Positions 1-8,112 of a stretch of DNA of 64,000 nucleotides are shown here, one piece after another. The notes beneath the pieces were generated by a model, which was given only the letters and a program-made list of their open reading frames with translations, was not told where the DNA came from and did no database searches. The stretch is from JASGDN01 sp049840815. GTDB lineage: Bacteria; Chloroflexota; Chloroflexia; Thermomicrobiales; UBA6265. Within the stretch, counting starts at the first letter, position 1. Every line of letters starts with the position of its first letter. The translations under genes were made by a program, and so were the position numbers. The stretch lies in the NCBI GenBank assembly GCA_049840815.1, contig JASGJI010000011.1, positions 248,001 through 312,000 on the forward strand, read 5' to 3'.

Positions 1-2
1 TC

Positions 3-572
3 GGGAAGCTGACGAGCGGCATCGCCCCACCCGCCTCCGCCCATCTGGTCGTGCAGCAGGAGGCCGCTGATCGCTTCATGGGCACCCCCGCCGTCACGCT
101 CCAGGCCACGATGCTCCACCCGTGGTTCGCGCTGAGCATCGACCATCATTTCCAGCGCCGCGACTTCAGCCCACCACCGCAGGTGGAAAGCGTCCTCCTC
201 CGCATTGTGAATCGGGAGACCCCACTCCTCCCTCCGAAGGATCGCCAGCGCTACGAGGAGATGGCGGCAACGCTCTTCTCGGCGTGGAAGCCATCGGTGG
301 AGGCTGCGCTGGAGAGCGTCGTTGGGCGAGAAACAGCACGAGCGCTCCGCCGCCCTCTCGGCGCACAGGGGTTCTCGTTGACGAACCGGCCATCCCGCTT
401 CCCGCTGGATGGCTGGGTGGCGCTCTATCGAGAACTCGCAACGACTCCGAATGCCCCGTGGTGGAATGCCTTCCATGAGGCAGCGGTCCGCCTCCAACAC
501 CGTCAGGCCGCACTGGAGAAACGCACCCGCACGGCATCACCGACGCGCCCGGCACGGCCCCCGCGTCGGTAG
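3..572 (+). CDS. rRNA adenine N6-methyltransferase (Erm/KsgA family), 5' truncated
   Basis: Family enzymes dimethylate an adenine of rRNA using S-adenosylmethionine. The frame is open from base 3 at the window edge, so the start and the SAM-binding Rossmann half lie outside; about 190 C-terminal residues are visible. LVVQQEAADRF matches the segment just after the catalytic core, and FSPPPQVESVLLRI matches the F-x-P-x-P-x-V-x-S block before the helical C-terminal domain. The Arg-rich tail resembles Erm-type 23S rRNA methylases more than KsgA, but the KsgA alternative cannot be excluded without the N-terminus. It is followed by a convergent MFS gene 13 bases away. Confidence 0.82.
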   Translation, partial: GKLTSGIAPPASAHLVVQQEAADRFMGTPAVTLQATMLHPWFALSIDHHFQRRDFSPPPQVESVLLRIVNRETPLLPPKDRQRYEEMAATLFSAWKPSVEAALESVVGRETARALRRPLGAQGFSLTNRPSRFPLDGWVALYRELATTPNAPWWNAFHEAAVRLQHRQAALEKRTRTASPTRPARPPRR

Positions 573-585
573 GATCGGCCTCGGG

Positions 586-1878
586 TCAGGCGTGCGGTTC
601 CGATGGGATCGCACGCCCATCCGGAGCGGCATCCATCCCGCGCAGGGCCGGGTTGAACCCCATCGCCAGCGCCGTCGCCACAAAGCAGACCGCAATCGCC
701 GCGAAGGTCCACTGCGCCCCGAACGTCTGCACGGCGAATCCTCCCGCGAGCTGTCCGAGGGGGATCGCGCACCAGGCCAACGCGGTGAAGGTCCCGAAAA
801 CCCTCGCCCGGATACGTTCCGGTACCCGCTCCTGCCGAACGGTCATCAGGATCGGGTTGATCGGGCCTCCCGCCACCCCCATCGCGAAACTCGCCGCGAG
901 CAGGACCGGGAACGCCGGTGCCATCGCGAAGACGAAATACGGCAACGCGGCCAGCGTGAACGCGATCGCGAAGGTACGATGGCGCGGCAGGCGATGCCCA
1001 ACCGAGGCGAAGACAATGGTCGAGATCACCGCTCCCGCGCCGAAGACGGTGAAGACGAGACCCAGCTGCTCCGCGCTGCCATAGTGCTCGCGGATCAGGA
1101 CCGGCATCGAGACGGTGGAGAGCGGCGCCTCCAGGAAATTCGTGACCGCGATGCTGATCGCCAGCCACAGCAGGACGAGATCAGCCCGGATCACGCGGAA
1201 GCCATCCAGCAGCCCTTGCAGGTACGTCCGTCCGTCGGCGTCCGGCTCGCCGTGCCGAACCTTCAGGTTCGGCACGAGCACCCCGATGAGCAACAGTGAT
1301 GCGCCGAAGGTGATCGCGTCGATCACGAGGACATTGCTCGCGCCCATCACGCCGATCAGCACCCCCGCCGCCGCCGGTCCGAGCAGGAACGAGAGGCGCT
1401 GGACCATCTGGTAGAGCGCATTGATGCGCTCCAGGGGAATCTGCGCCATCCGCGACAACTCCGGCACAAGGCTCTCCCGCGCGGTGGAGCCGGGGCTGTC
1501 GAAGAAGGCGCCCAGGAGGACGAAGAGGAGCAGCACCGGGAAGCTGAGGCCGACGGTGTGATGCACCAGCGGGATCGCCAGCACGGAGAGGCCGCTGAAG
1601 GTATCCGCGATCATGCTGACCGGCTTGTACCCGATGCGATCGACCAGGCCGCCCCCGAAGAAGGTCGCCAGCACGCGGGGCAGGAAGGTAAAGAACCCGA
1701 CGATGCCCATCTTCGCGGCGCTGCCGGTGGTGGCATAGACGTACCACGGGATCGCAATCGCGGTCAGCGCCTCCCCGAAGAGGGAGATCGCGTTCGCGCT
1801 AAGCAATGCGACGATCGGCACGCGGTTCCGAGACGATGCGCGCGCGGAGGAGTCGGCGATGGATCCGAAAGCGGTCAT
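586..1878 (-). CDS. MFS exporter (EntS/MFS_3-like)
   Basis: A 430-residue inner-membrane protein with about twelve hydrophobic segments and a short cytoplasmic N-terminus. LSANAISLFGEALTAIAIPW opens the first membrane helix, and the cytoplasmic loop between helices 2 and 3 carries the MFS-like GGGLVDRIGYKPV. The overall pattern fits the MFS_3 group that includes enterobactin and macrolide exporters. The start lies three bases after the stop of the upstream ArsR-like regulator on the same strand, so the two form an operon in which the regulator probably senses an exported compound. The substrate cannot be read from sequence. A second, distantly similar MFS protein is encoded at 56202-57509. 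Confidence 0.85.
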   Translation of the reverse strand: MTAFGSIADSSARASSRNRVPIVALLSANAISLFGEALTAIAIPWYVYATTGSAAKMGIVGFFTFLPRVLATFFGGGLVDRIGYKPVSMIADTFSGLSVLAIPLVHHTVGLSFPVLLLFVLLGAFFDSPGSTARESLVPELSRMAQIPLERINALYQMVQRLSFLLGPAAAGVLIGVMGASNVLVIDAITFGASLLLIGVLVPNLKVRHGEPDADGRTYLQGLLDGFRVIRADLVLLWLAISIAVTNFLEAPLSTVSMPVLIREHYGSAEQLGLVFTVFGAGAVISTIVFASVGHRLPRHRTFAIAFTLAALPYFVFAMAPAFPVLLAASFAMGVAGGPINPILMTVRQERVPERIRARVFGTFTALAWCAIPLGQLAGGFAVQTFGAQWTFAAIAVCFVATALAMGFNPALRGMDAAPDGRAIPSEPHA

Positions 1879-1881
1879 ACG

Positions 1882-2526
1882 CTACCCCTCCGCGCTCGCA
1901 TCGTCCGGGGTGTCAGGGAGGGTATCGATGGGATGGCGGAAGGTGACGGAGGCGAAGGCCATCAGCGGCGCGCCGGGTTCATCCGGGGCAGGTTCGTCGC
2001 CATTCCCCCAGTACTCGCCGATGAGGGCATTGACGCGGCCAGTGAACTCGGCGACCCGCTCCGGGGAGAGACGGGCACGACGGAGCTCCCAACTCTGGGG
2101 CTGCTCCGGCCAGCGCGTCTCACTGGCGACGATTTCCTGCAGCAAGCCCTCGAAGACGGGTCCGGTGATGGAGCTTTCCTGATCCGGCTTTGCGCGGATG
2201 CCGTAGAGACGGGCCGTGGCGCGATAGAACTTCTCGACGTTGCCGCCCTTGATGCGCTCGGCCACGAGCACGATCAGGCCGGATTCGAGCAGGACGCGAA
2301 CGTGGTGGAGGACCTTCGCCTGGCTCTCGCCCACGGTGGCGGCAAGCTGCTGATTGGTGGCCTCTCGGTCGGCGAGGATGTGGAGGAGCCTGTTGCGGAG
2401 CGGGTCGGCGAAGGCCTTGAGTTCACGGGGATCGAACACGATCTGGAACGGCGCAGGCTGAAACCCTTCGTGAACCGCTGGCTCGCGGACGTGGTCGGGT
2501 TCCAGGGATGAAGCAGGTGTGGACAT
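1882..2526 (-). CDS. ArsR-type winged-helix transcriptional regulator
   Basis: About 214 residues. The N-terminal half is a winged-helix DNA-binding domain: FADPLRNRLLHILADREATN, then LAATVGESQAKVLHHVRVLLESGLI as recognition helix, followed by a wing. The C-terminal half is an all-alpha region typical of ArsR-like regulators with an added ligand or dimer domain; no cysteine metal site of the classic ArsR type is seen. ATG at 2526 is preferred over the GTG at 2553 because GGAGG lies about 11 bases before it. It is the first gene of an operon with the MFS exporter and likely controls it. Confidence 0.82.
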   Translation of the reverse strand: MSTPASSLEPDHVREPAVHEGFQPAPFQIVFDPRELKAFADPLRNRLLHILADREATNQQLAATVGESQAKVLHHVRVLLESGLIVLVAERIKGGNVEKFYRATARLYGIRAKPDQESSITGPVFEGLLQEIVASETRWPEQPQSWELRRARLSPERVAEFTGRVNALIGEYWGNGDEPAPDEPGAPLMAFASVTFRHPIDTLPDTPDDASAEG

Positions 2527-2583
2527 GACAATGCGACCTCCAACCGAATGCACTTTCGCGTTCGGTCAGAATATCACAACCAC

Positions 2584-2597
2584 TTAGTATTACCTAA
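2584..2597. promoter_or_regulatory. candidate operator upstream of ArsR/MFS operon
   Basis: TTAGTATTACCTAA lies about 60 bases before the regulator start in an unusually AT-rich patch. It has TTAG/CTAA arms and could be the autoregulatory site; this is inference from position and symmetry only. Confidence 0.3.
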
Positions 2598-2664
2598 TCA
2601 TCCAACTTCAGGAGCAGCATTCGGCCTCCGAGACAATCCAGATACCCGGTCCTGCGGCAAGACC

Positions 2665-2720
2665 GGACATTTGGGACACCCTTTTAGGACGTTATGGGAC
2701 AGTTTGGGACACTATTGGAC
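2665..2720. repeat. GGAC repeats with 10-base phasing
   Basis: GGAC(A/G) occurs six times, at 2665, 2674, 2687, 2697, 2707 and 2717. The last four are spaced exactly 10 bases apart, i.e. on one face of the helix, as in iterons or multi-site operators. It sits directly after the 3' end of the broken AlbA_2 gene. Confidence 0.5.
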
Positions 2721-3900
2721 ACGTCTATACCTTCGCTGATTCATCGCCATGAACGAGAAACCACTTCGCACCACGTCGTGTCCCCGACATCGCCACGAGT
2801 CCAAAATCCCGTAGTGACTGAAGGTTCCGCAACACGGTCTTGGGCTCAGGAGCATCTGGAAGAGCCGCGACCACCCCGGAGCTGCTGCTTGGCCCCAACG
2901 CCTGCAGGCACGCCAGGATCTCCCGATGCAACGGCGTCAAGTCGTGCGAGACGCGGGTCGGCGGCATGTATTCCTGCGATCGGAAGCGCACCGTAAAGGA
3001 GAAGGGCGATGTCTCGAACTCCGGACTGACCAGCCCAACCTTGCGCGTCGACTCGATCATCTTCAGCGTCCCGCGCCCCCAACTCTCGATGACCCCGCGC
3101 TTATAGAGCACATCGGCGATGACAGGATTCCACGGACGCGACTGATGCTCGGCCAGCAGATTCTCGACCGTCAACCCAAAGTGAAGCGGGCCAGAACTCA
3201 CAATCCCGATCCGGTCATCATAGATGGCGAGATCGACAGCCCCTCCGCCCTCGGTGTAGTCACGGTGACAAAAGGCGTTTGCCAACGCCTCCCGCAGCGC
3301 ATCAAGCGGATAGCCCGGCACATCGGTGCGTACGAACTGCCCTTCTTAAAGCTTTCCCGCAATCTGGATATGCTCGAGCAGGAAATCCTGCGCCCGCTGA
3401 TAGAGCGTGAAGATGTTCCCGACAACCTGGCGATTGTCAATAAACTCGGCCTTGTTCCCACCCCGAAAACGGGCCATCCGAAGCCGGGACTGCGAGTACC
3501 CTCGCGGGAATGCAGCGGCGTTCCCAAACAGCACGGCACCAGAGTTCAACAGGCGATCATCCTGATCGAGGAGATTCAGCCCTCGAAGCAGCGGGAGCAA
3601 CTCCCGCGTTTCGGGATCGGAAAGCCGCCCTTTGGAAATAGCCGTGTCGATCGTCAGGACGATCTCGTCGGCATCAAGATCTCCGATCACGATCGAGGCA
3701 AGCTGCGTCTCCCACCGACTCTGGGCATGCACCTGCTCAAGCAACCGCGCCTGATATTGCGCCTCGGTCATCAGCCGGGTCGATGCTCCAAACCGGACAT
3801 ACGGTCGACCATCGTATCGATACAAGCCGGTGTTCCCAGGAATCGGCACCGCCAGGACCGACTTCCCGTCCGGAGCGGGATGAGTCTCGATATGCGGCAT

Positions 3901-3916
3901 AAACGCAGAAACGCAG
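3901..3916. repeat. 8-bp tandem duplication causing frameshift
   Basis: AAACGCAG occurs twice in direct succession (CTGCGTTT twice on the gene strand). Deleting one unit joins ...KIDPAF to MPHIETHP... in one frame, so the duplication is the lesion. Confidence 0.85.
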
Positions 3917-4017
3917 GATCGATCTTCCGGAACTCGTTGTGAAGGCGATCGTGAGTCTGACTTCCCACGTTCACTCCGACCACCGTTCCATCATTCTTGA
4001 CGCCAAACAGGAGCATG

Positions 4018-4037
4018 CCGCCATCAACCGCCATCAA
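4018..4037. repeat. 10-bp tandem duplication causing frameshift
   Basis: CCGCCATCAA occurs twice in direct succession (TTGATGGCGG on the gene strand). Deleting one unit joins ...GMLNSLDGG to MLLFGVKNDG in the AlbA_2 domain. Confidence 0.85.
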
Positions 4038-4186
4038 GGCTGTTCAGCATACCGACGGCTGCCTGAACGCCCTTGGAGACCTCGGACAAACTCTCCTTGA
4101 ACTCCACCTGCTCGCTTTCACCGCGAGCGATGATCAGATCGAGATTCGATGGCATCACACGCTCCTTCGCAGACGAGCGAGAGGCC

Positions 4187-5104
4187 TCAGCGGGATAGGG
4201 CACGCTCCGGGATGAGCGTCGTGCCCTGCGCCGTCGGGGAGAGCTCCTGCACGCGACCGGGGACGCCCTGCACCCGCACCACGGCCTCCACCGCTGCGAT
4301 CACGTCCGGCACCCGATCCTTCGCGACCAGCGACAGCACCGTCGGGCCTGCGCCACTCAGGCAGGCGCCGATCGCCCCGGCCTCCCGGGCGGCATCCTTC
4401 ACCGCGTCGAGATGCGTGAAGAGCCGCGCGCGATACGGCTCGTGCAGCCGATCGTTCATGCCCGCGCCGATCAGCTCCGCATCCCCCGTCAGCAGGCCAA
4501 CCGCCAAGCCGGCGGCCGTCGCCACGTTGTGGGCAGCATCGGCGTGCGGAACCTCGTGCGGAAGCGCCGCGCGGGCCGCCCAGGTCGCGCCGGTCGCCTC
4601 CGGGATGAAGACAACCGCCGTATACGGGCGGTCCTCCCCGGACCACAATCGCGTCGCATGCAGGACGCGCGGCACGGCGAGGATTGCTCCACCGTAGAGG
4701 GCCGCGCCGACGTTGTCGCCGTGTCCCTCGATCCGCCAGGAGAGCTGGAACAACTCCTCCTGCGGCAAACCGAGATCCAGCAGGTGATCCGCCGCGACAA
4801 GCCCGGCCACCAGCGCCGCCGCCGAAGAGCCGAGGCCGCGCGCAATCGGCACCTCCGTCTCGGCGTGGAGAGAGAAGGGAGGGAGCGTCTTGCCATGCTC
4901 GCGGGCGAGGGTCTTCATCGCCTTCACGGTCAGGTTCTGCGCGCCCGCCAGGAGCGCGGCCTCCGATCCGCTGCTCGTCACCTCACCGGCAGGCCCATCG
5001 GTGTCGATCGTGACGGTGTTCCAGAGGTCGAGCGCCAATCCGATCGCATCGAAGCCGGGGCCGAGATTCGCCGAGGACGCTGGAGCCTTGACCGAGAACC
5101 GCAT
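4187..5104 (-). CDS. thrB: homoserine kinase
   Basis: Phosphorylates homoserine with ATP, the step before threonine synthase. GHMP-kinase features: N-terminal VKAPASSANLGPGFDAIGLA and the ATP-binding loop PIARGLGSSAAAL around residues 85-97, then a C-terminal GACLSGAGPTVLSLV motif. Length of about 305 residues is normal. ATG at 5104 is preferred over TTG at 5113; GGAGAAGG lies upstream. It follows thrC on the same strand after about 75 bases, so the two make a threonine branch operon in the order thrC-thrB. Confidence 0.95.
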   Translation of the reverse strand: MRFSVKAPASSANLGPGFDAIGLALDLWNTVTIDTDGPAGEVTSSGSEAALLAGAQNLTVKAMKTLAREHGKTLPPFSLHAETEVPIARGLGSSAAALVAGLVAADHLLDLGLPQEELFQLSWRIEGHGDNVGAALYGGAILAVPRVLHATRLWSGEDRPYTAVVFIPEATGATWAARAALPHEVPHADAAHNVATAAGLAVGLLTGDAELIGAGMNDRLHEPYRARLFTHLDAVKDAAREAGAIGACLSGAGPTVLSLVAKDRVPDVIAAVEAVVRVQGVPGRVQELSPTAQGTTLIPERALSR

Positions 5105-5178
5105 CGTGGACAACCTTCTCCGAGGAATGAGGAAAAAGAAGCGAAAAAAGAGACAAGCCTAGAGCGACGCACGTCCGA

Positions 5179-6456
5179 TCATGCCTCTTTGCTCTTTTCT
5201 CCCGCCTCTCTTCTCTCGTGAATGACCTGCTTCAGCGCGTCCAGCGTGGCGGGAACGGAAATCGGACGGTTCGCCAGCGGGTGACGGGGCTCGTCGGTGA
5301 AGTGGTAGCGGGCGACCGCGTCGGTGTCCTTGAGGACATTGCCCGTCACGACGCCGACCACCGTCGCATCCGGGGAGACCTCACCCGCCGCGACGAGTTT
5401 CCGGATGCCAGCCAGCGATGCCGCCGATGCCGGTTCGCAGCCAATGCCCGCGCGGTCGATCTGCGCCTTCGCATCCATGATCTCGGCGTCGGAAACGGCG
5501 GTGACGATGCCGTTCGTGATCTGGATCGTCTCCCGCGCGCGTTCGACACTGGCCGGGTTGCCGATCTTGATCGCCGTGGCAATGGTCTCCGCCTGCACCG
5601 GCTCGTAATGATCGAACCCGGACTGGAAGTAGTGGTAGAAGGGGGCCGCACCCTCTGCCTGCACCGTGATGACCTGCGGCAGCTTCGGGATCAGCCCGAC
5701 TTGGAAGGCTTCGGTAAGCGCCTTGCCGAACGCCGTCGTGTTGCCAAGATTGCCACCCGGCAGCGCGATGATGTCCGGCACCTGCCAGTCGAGCTGGGCA
5801 AGCAGCTCCAGCACGATCGTCTTCTGCCCCTCCGGACGATACGGATTGACCGAGTTGGCCAGATAGACGTTCTCCGTCTCGACCAGCTCGCGCAGCAACT
5901 TCAGCGCGACATCGAAGTCGCCGTCCACCTGCACCACCGTCGCCCCGTAAGCGATCGTCTGGGCCAGCTTGCCGACACTGATCTTGCCCTCCGGGATCAG
6001 CACGATCGCCGGAATGCCCGCCGTGGCCGCGTACGACGCGAGCGAGGCGGACGTGTTCCCCGTGCTGGCGCAGGCGATGACGCTGGCGCCGGTCGCATTC
6101 GCGTGGCTGACCGCGACGGTCATCCCGCGATCCTTGAAGGAGCCGGTCGGGTTATGCCCCTCGTGCTTCACTCCGAAGCGCCCGCCGGTGAGGCCGGCGT
6201 AGGCGGAAAGGCGCTCATCCCAGTAAAGCGGGGTGTTGCCCTCCCAGCGGGAGACGATCTTGTCCTCCGGGATCGCCGGCAGCAGTGGCGCGAACCGCCA
6301 GACGCCGGACCGCTCGGAGAGGGTGCCGGGGGTGCGGGTGAAGGCATCGGGGGTGAGGGTGCGGTCGAGATCAATGGCGATGCCGCCGATGACCTGCGGT
6401 CCTCGACTCTCCGCGGAAGAAGCCCCTGCCGATGCGTCCATTGCCCGTGCTGCCAT
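5179..6456 (-). CDS. thrC: threonine synthase
   Basis: PLP enzyme converting O-phosphohomoserine to threonine in the cytoplasm. EGNTPLYWDERL, then HNPTGSFKDRG with the PLP lysine, ACASTGNTSASLASYAA, and the phosphate-binding LPGGNLGNTTAFGKAL are all present. ATG at 6456 is chosen (about 425 residues); a more upstream in-frame ATG at 6534 would put two perfect leader hairpins inside the coding region and adds a low-complexity extension. It is the first gene of the thrC-thrB operon. Confidence 0.94.
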   Translation of the reverse strand: MAARAMDASAGASSAESRGPQVIGGIAIDLDRTLTPDAFTRTPGTLSERSGVWRFAPLLPAIPEDKIVSRWEGNTPLYWDERLSAYAGLTGGRFGVKHEGHNPTGSFKDRGMTVAVSHANATGASVIACASTGNTSASLASYAATAGIPAIVLIPEGKISVGKLAQTIAYGATVVQVDGDFDVALKLLRELVETENVYLANSVNPYRPEGQKTIVLELLAQLDWQVPDIIALPGGNLGNTTAFGKALTEAFQVGLIPKLPQVITVQAEGAAPFYHYFQSGFDHYEPVQAETIATAIKIGNPASVERARETIQITNGIVTAVSDAEIMDAKAQIDRAGIGCEPASAASLAGIRKLVAAGEVSPDATVVGVVTGNVLKDTDAVARYHFTDEPRHPLANRPISVPATLDALKQVIHERREAGEKSKEA

Positions 6457-6500
6457 GCCTCGTATGCCTCTCCTGCAACCAGATTGCTGGAATGTTGCCG

Positions 6501-6540
6501 GGTGCGACATTCGCACCGAAACGCCCGGAATCACCGGGCG
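6501..6540 (-). promoter_or_regulatory. two adjacent hairpins in the thrC leader
   Basis: Two perfect hairpins lie back to back about 45 bases before the thrC start: GGTGCGA-3-TCGCACC (6501-6517) and CGCCCGG-5-CCGGGCG (6522-6540). No U-tract follows. It does not match a riboswitch class I can recognise; it may be an attenuator or protein site. Confidence 0.45.
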
Positions 6541-6655
6541 GAAACATCCGGCAGGATACCATGGGAGACCGGCGGCAAGATGATCCAGGAATGGCAGCAG
6601 TGGTTCAAACGGCCAAGGAGATTCGATGAGATATGAGAGACATTGAGATATCGAA

Positions 6656-7099
6656 TCAGGCAGCGCGGGCTGGAATCTGATGCGATCGGCCGATCACCCG
6701 GCGCATTTCGATCGTATTCCGGAACCCCTCGTCATCGTCCTGTTCGACGGAGACAATGTGCGTCGATCCATCGGGGAGGTGGAGTGCCATGCCATCGGGA
6801 TCATCGGTACCGGCATCCGTGATGATCGGGATGCCGAGTTCGATGGCAAGTGACCGCGTGATCGCGGGGTCGCTCGCGAGTGCTTCCGGCCCCCAGGACT
6901 GCACCTGCATCGGGTAGTCACCGGGCACGCGTTCGTTCCCGAAGGTGTCGAGCACCACATCGGCATCGGGCCAGGCGTCGAGGTCTTCCGGGAGGAGAAC
7001 AACACGATCGACCGGAACCGCATAGGCATGAGCGAACGCCGTGCGGAGGGTGTCCGCAGGAACAATCGCGCCGATGAAGATGTCAGATCCGATGGTCAC
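6656..7099 (-). CDS. unknown acidic protein, second gene of duplicated bicistron (copy A)
   Basis: 147 residues, strongly acidic, no signal peptide or membrane segment. I do not recognise the family. It is homologous to the 149-residue protein at 33276-33725: both have PGD(Y/F)P in the middle and HLPDG followed about 10 residues later by DDEG(F/Y)R-x-T-x-E near the C-terminus. The GTG start overlaps the stop of the upstream gene by GTGA, so translation is coupled. Size, acidity and coupling would suit an immunity or antitoxin partner, but that is inference only. Confidence 0.75.
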   Translation of the reverse strand: MTIGSDIFIGAIVPADTLRTAFAHAYAVPVDRVVLLPEDLDAWPDADVVLDTFGNERVPGDYPMQVQSWGPEALASDPAITRSLAIELGIPIITDAGTDDPDGMALHLPDGSTHIVSVEQDDDEGFRNTIEMRRVIGRSHQIPARAA

Positions 7100-7572
7100 G
7101 TGTTCGCCTTTGCCTGCTCTCGCATTCGCCAGATGTCGCGGATGAGATCACGGTCCCTATCGGTCAGGTTCGGCTCGTAGGTGAGGTATCTCTCCGACCG
7201 GGTGTTGAGTCCATTGTACTCCGCGACCTTTTTGAGGGCGCTATATTGCCGCTGGTCCAGTTCGATGAACCCTTCGCCGGAGATCGGCCATGCTGTGCCG
7301 GTATCGGAGTGGTAGCCGTAGAACCGGCCGTTGATCCACGCATTGGCCTTGCCGATGTCCACATACGCATCCCCGCGGTTGATGGCGTCTATGTCGGCCT
7401 GCACGTCTACCCACGGGTCGATGATCGTGTTTCGATCGCCAGGACGGGACTTCGATCCCTTCCCGACCTGCGTGATGTAGTGGCGGGATGCGGGCTTCGT
7501 AACCTCGACGTTCGGTTGCTGTTTGATTCCCGTCACCCACGATGGTGGTTTTCGCTTGTTCGCGTTCGCCAA
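7096..7572 (-). CDS. unknown protein, first gene of duplicated bicistron (copy A)
   Basis: About 158 residues from a TTG start; the true start is uncertain because the frame stays open for roughly 68 more codons upstream without ATG or GTG, and that stretch reads like protein. Conserved core: VDVQADIDAINRG, then NGRFYGYHSDTGTAWPISG, EGFIELDQRQYSALKKVAEY. The protein at 33748-34164 has the same blocks (VDVRADIDAINQG, HGRIYGMHDDG, GEGIVELSRGAFRAL, AYNG). No known domain is recognised. The N-terminus is basic. It may be the C-terminal remnant of a longer protein, as the upstream 500 bases look decayed. Confidence 0.65.
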   Translation of the reverse strand: MANANKRKPPSWVTGIKQQPNVEVTKPASRHYITQVGKGSKSRPGDRNTIIDPWVDVQADIDAINRGDAYVDIGKANAWINGRFYGYHSDTGTAWPISGEGFIELDQRQYSALKKVAEYNGLNTRSERYLTYEPNLTDRDRDLIRDIWRMREQAKANT

Positions 7573-8112
7573 TGCCGTCGCCCCCGAGAGCGGATAGTGC
7601 CCGTCTCTCCACTCGTCTGAGTGGCATGGGCCGACGAGGTCATCGAGCGTGAGTTTGCCGCTCTGGTGGGCATCGAATGCAGCCCGGCTCGGAAGATCTC
7701 GCGCTTCCCATCCTCGAACTGCTCGTGGAGCTACGTCTTGCCCACCCTCAGTGCGGCTCGCATAGACGGAAACACCTCATCTGGCTCGGGCGCGATCGTA
7801 CATTGGCAGTTTGCGTGGAACTACATCGGGGATCGTCGAGCGGGAGCATCTTGCTGTCAAGGGCGAGGCAGGCCAAGCAGATTCGCATACTCCTTTGGCA
7901 GCTCCATACGACATCTCCCATCTCAATAGTGGTCGCAAACGGTCGCATGGAGCGCCTCATCCAGTGCATTCACATCGTACGTGGGAATCGACGGCATCGC
8001 AGGGCCTTCGCGGATCGGCGTATCCGGGATACCCTGTTTCCTGCACAGACACCGGGTGCGGACATCGGCGTATCGCGCCCAGCTCATCCACGCAGAAAGG
8101 ACCTCGCCGCAC
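7573..8112 (-). other. gene-free stretch, probably decayed coding sequence
   Basis: No intact gene. On the minus strand fragments read like protein in different frames, for example SGKLTLDDLVGPCHSDEW just upstream of the cassette, DEVFPSMRAALRVGKT followed by a stop, and IPTYDVNALDEALHATVCDH ending near 7923. This suggests a degraded gene that once lay ahead of, or was fused to, the 7096-7572 gene. Confidence 0.4.

Larger units (their letters stand above)
2725..4155 (-). pseudogene. broken AlbA_2 (Schlafen AAA_4-like) ATP-binding/HTH protein
   Basis: Three pieces of one protein: an N-terminal AlbA_2 domain (MPSNLDLIIARGESEQVEFK at 4155, then GGMLLFGVKNDGTVVGV), a middle part (from about 3900) and a C-terminal RecG/AlbA-associated part with ALREALANAFCHRDY, IESWGRGT and a final winged helix. 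Three lesions separate them: a 10-base tandem duplication at 4018-4037, an 8-base tandem duplication at 3901-3916, and an in-frame TAA at 3346-3348. Removing one copy of each repeat restores one frame of about 470 residues with only the TAA left, a GAA codon being one change away. AAGGAG stands six bases before the ATG. Family members are often regulators or stress/defence proteins; the role here is unknown. Confidence 0.85.
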
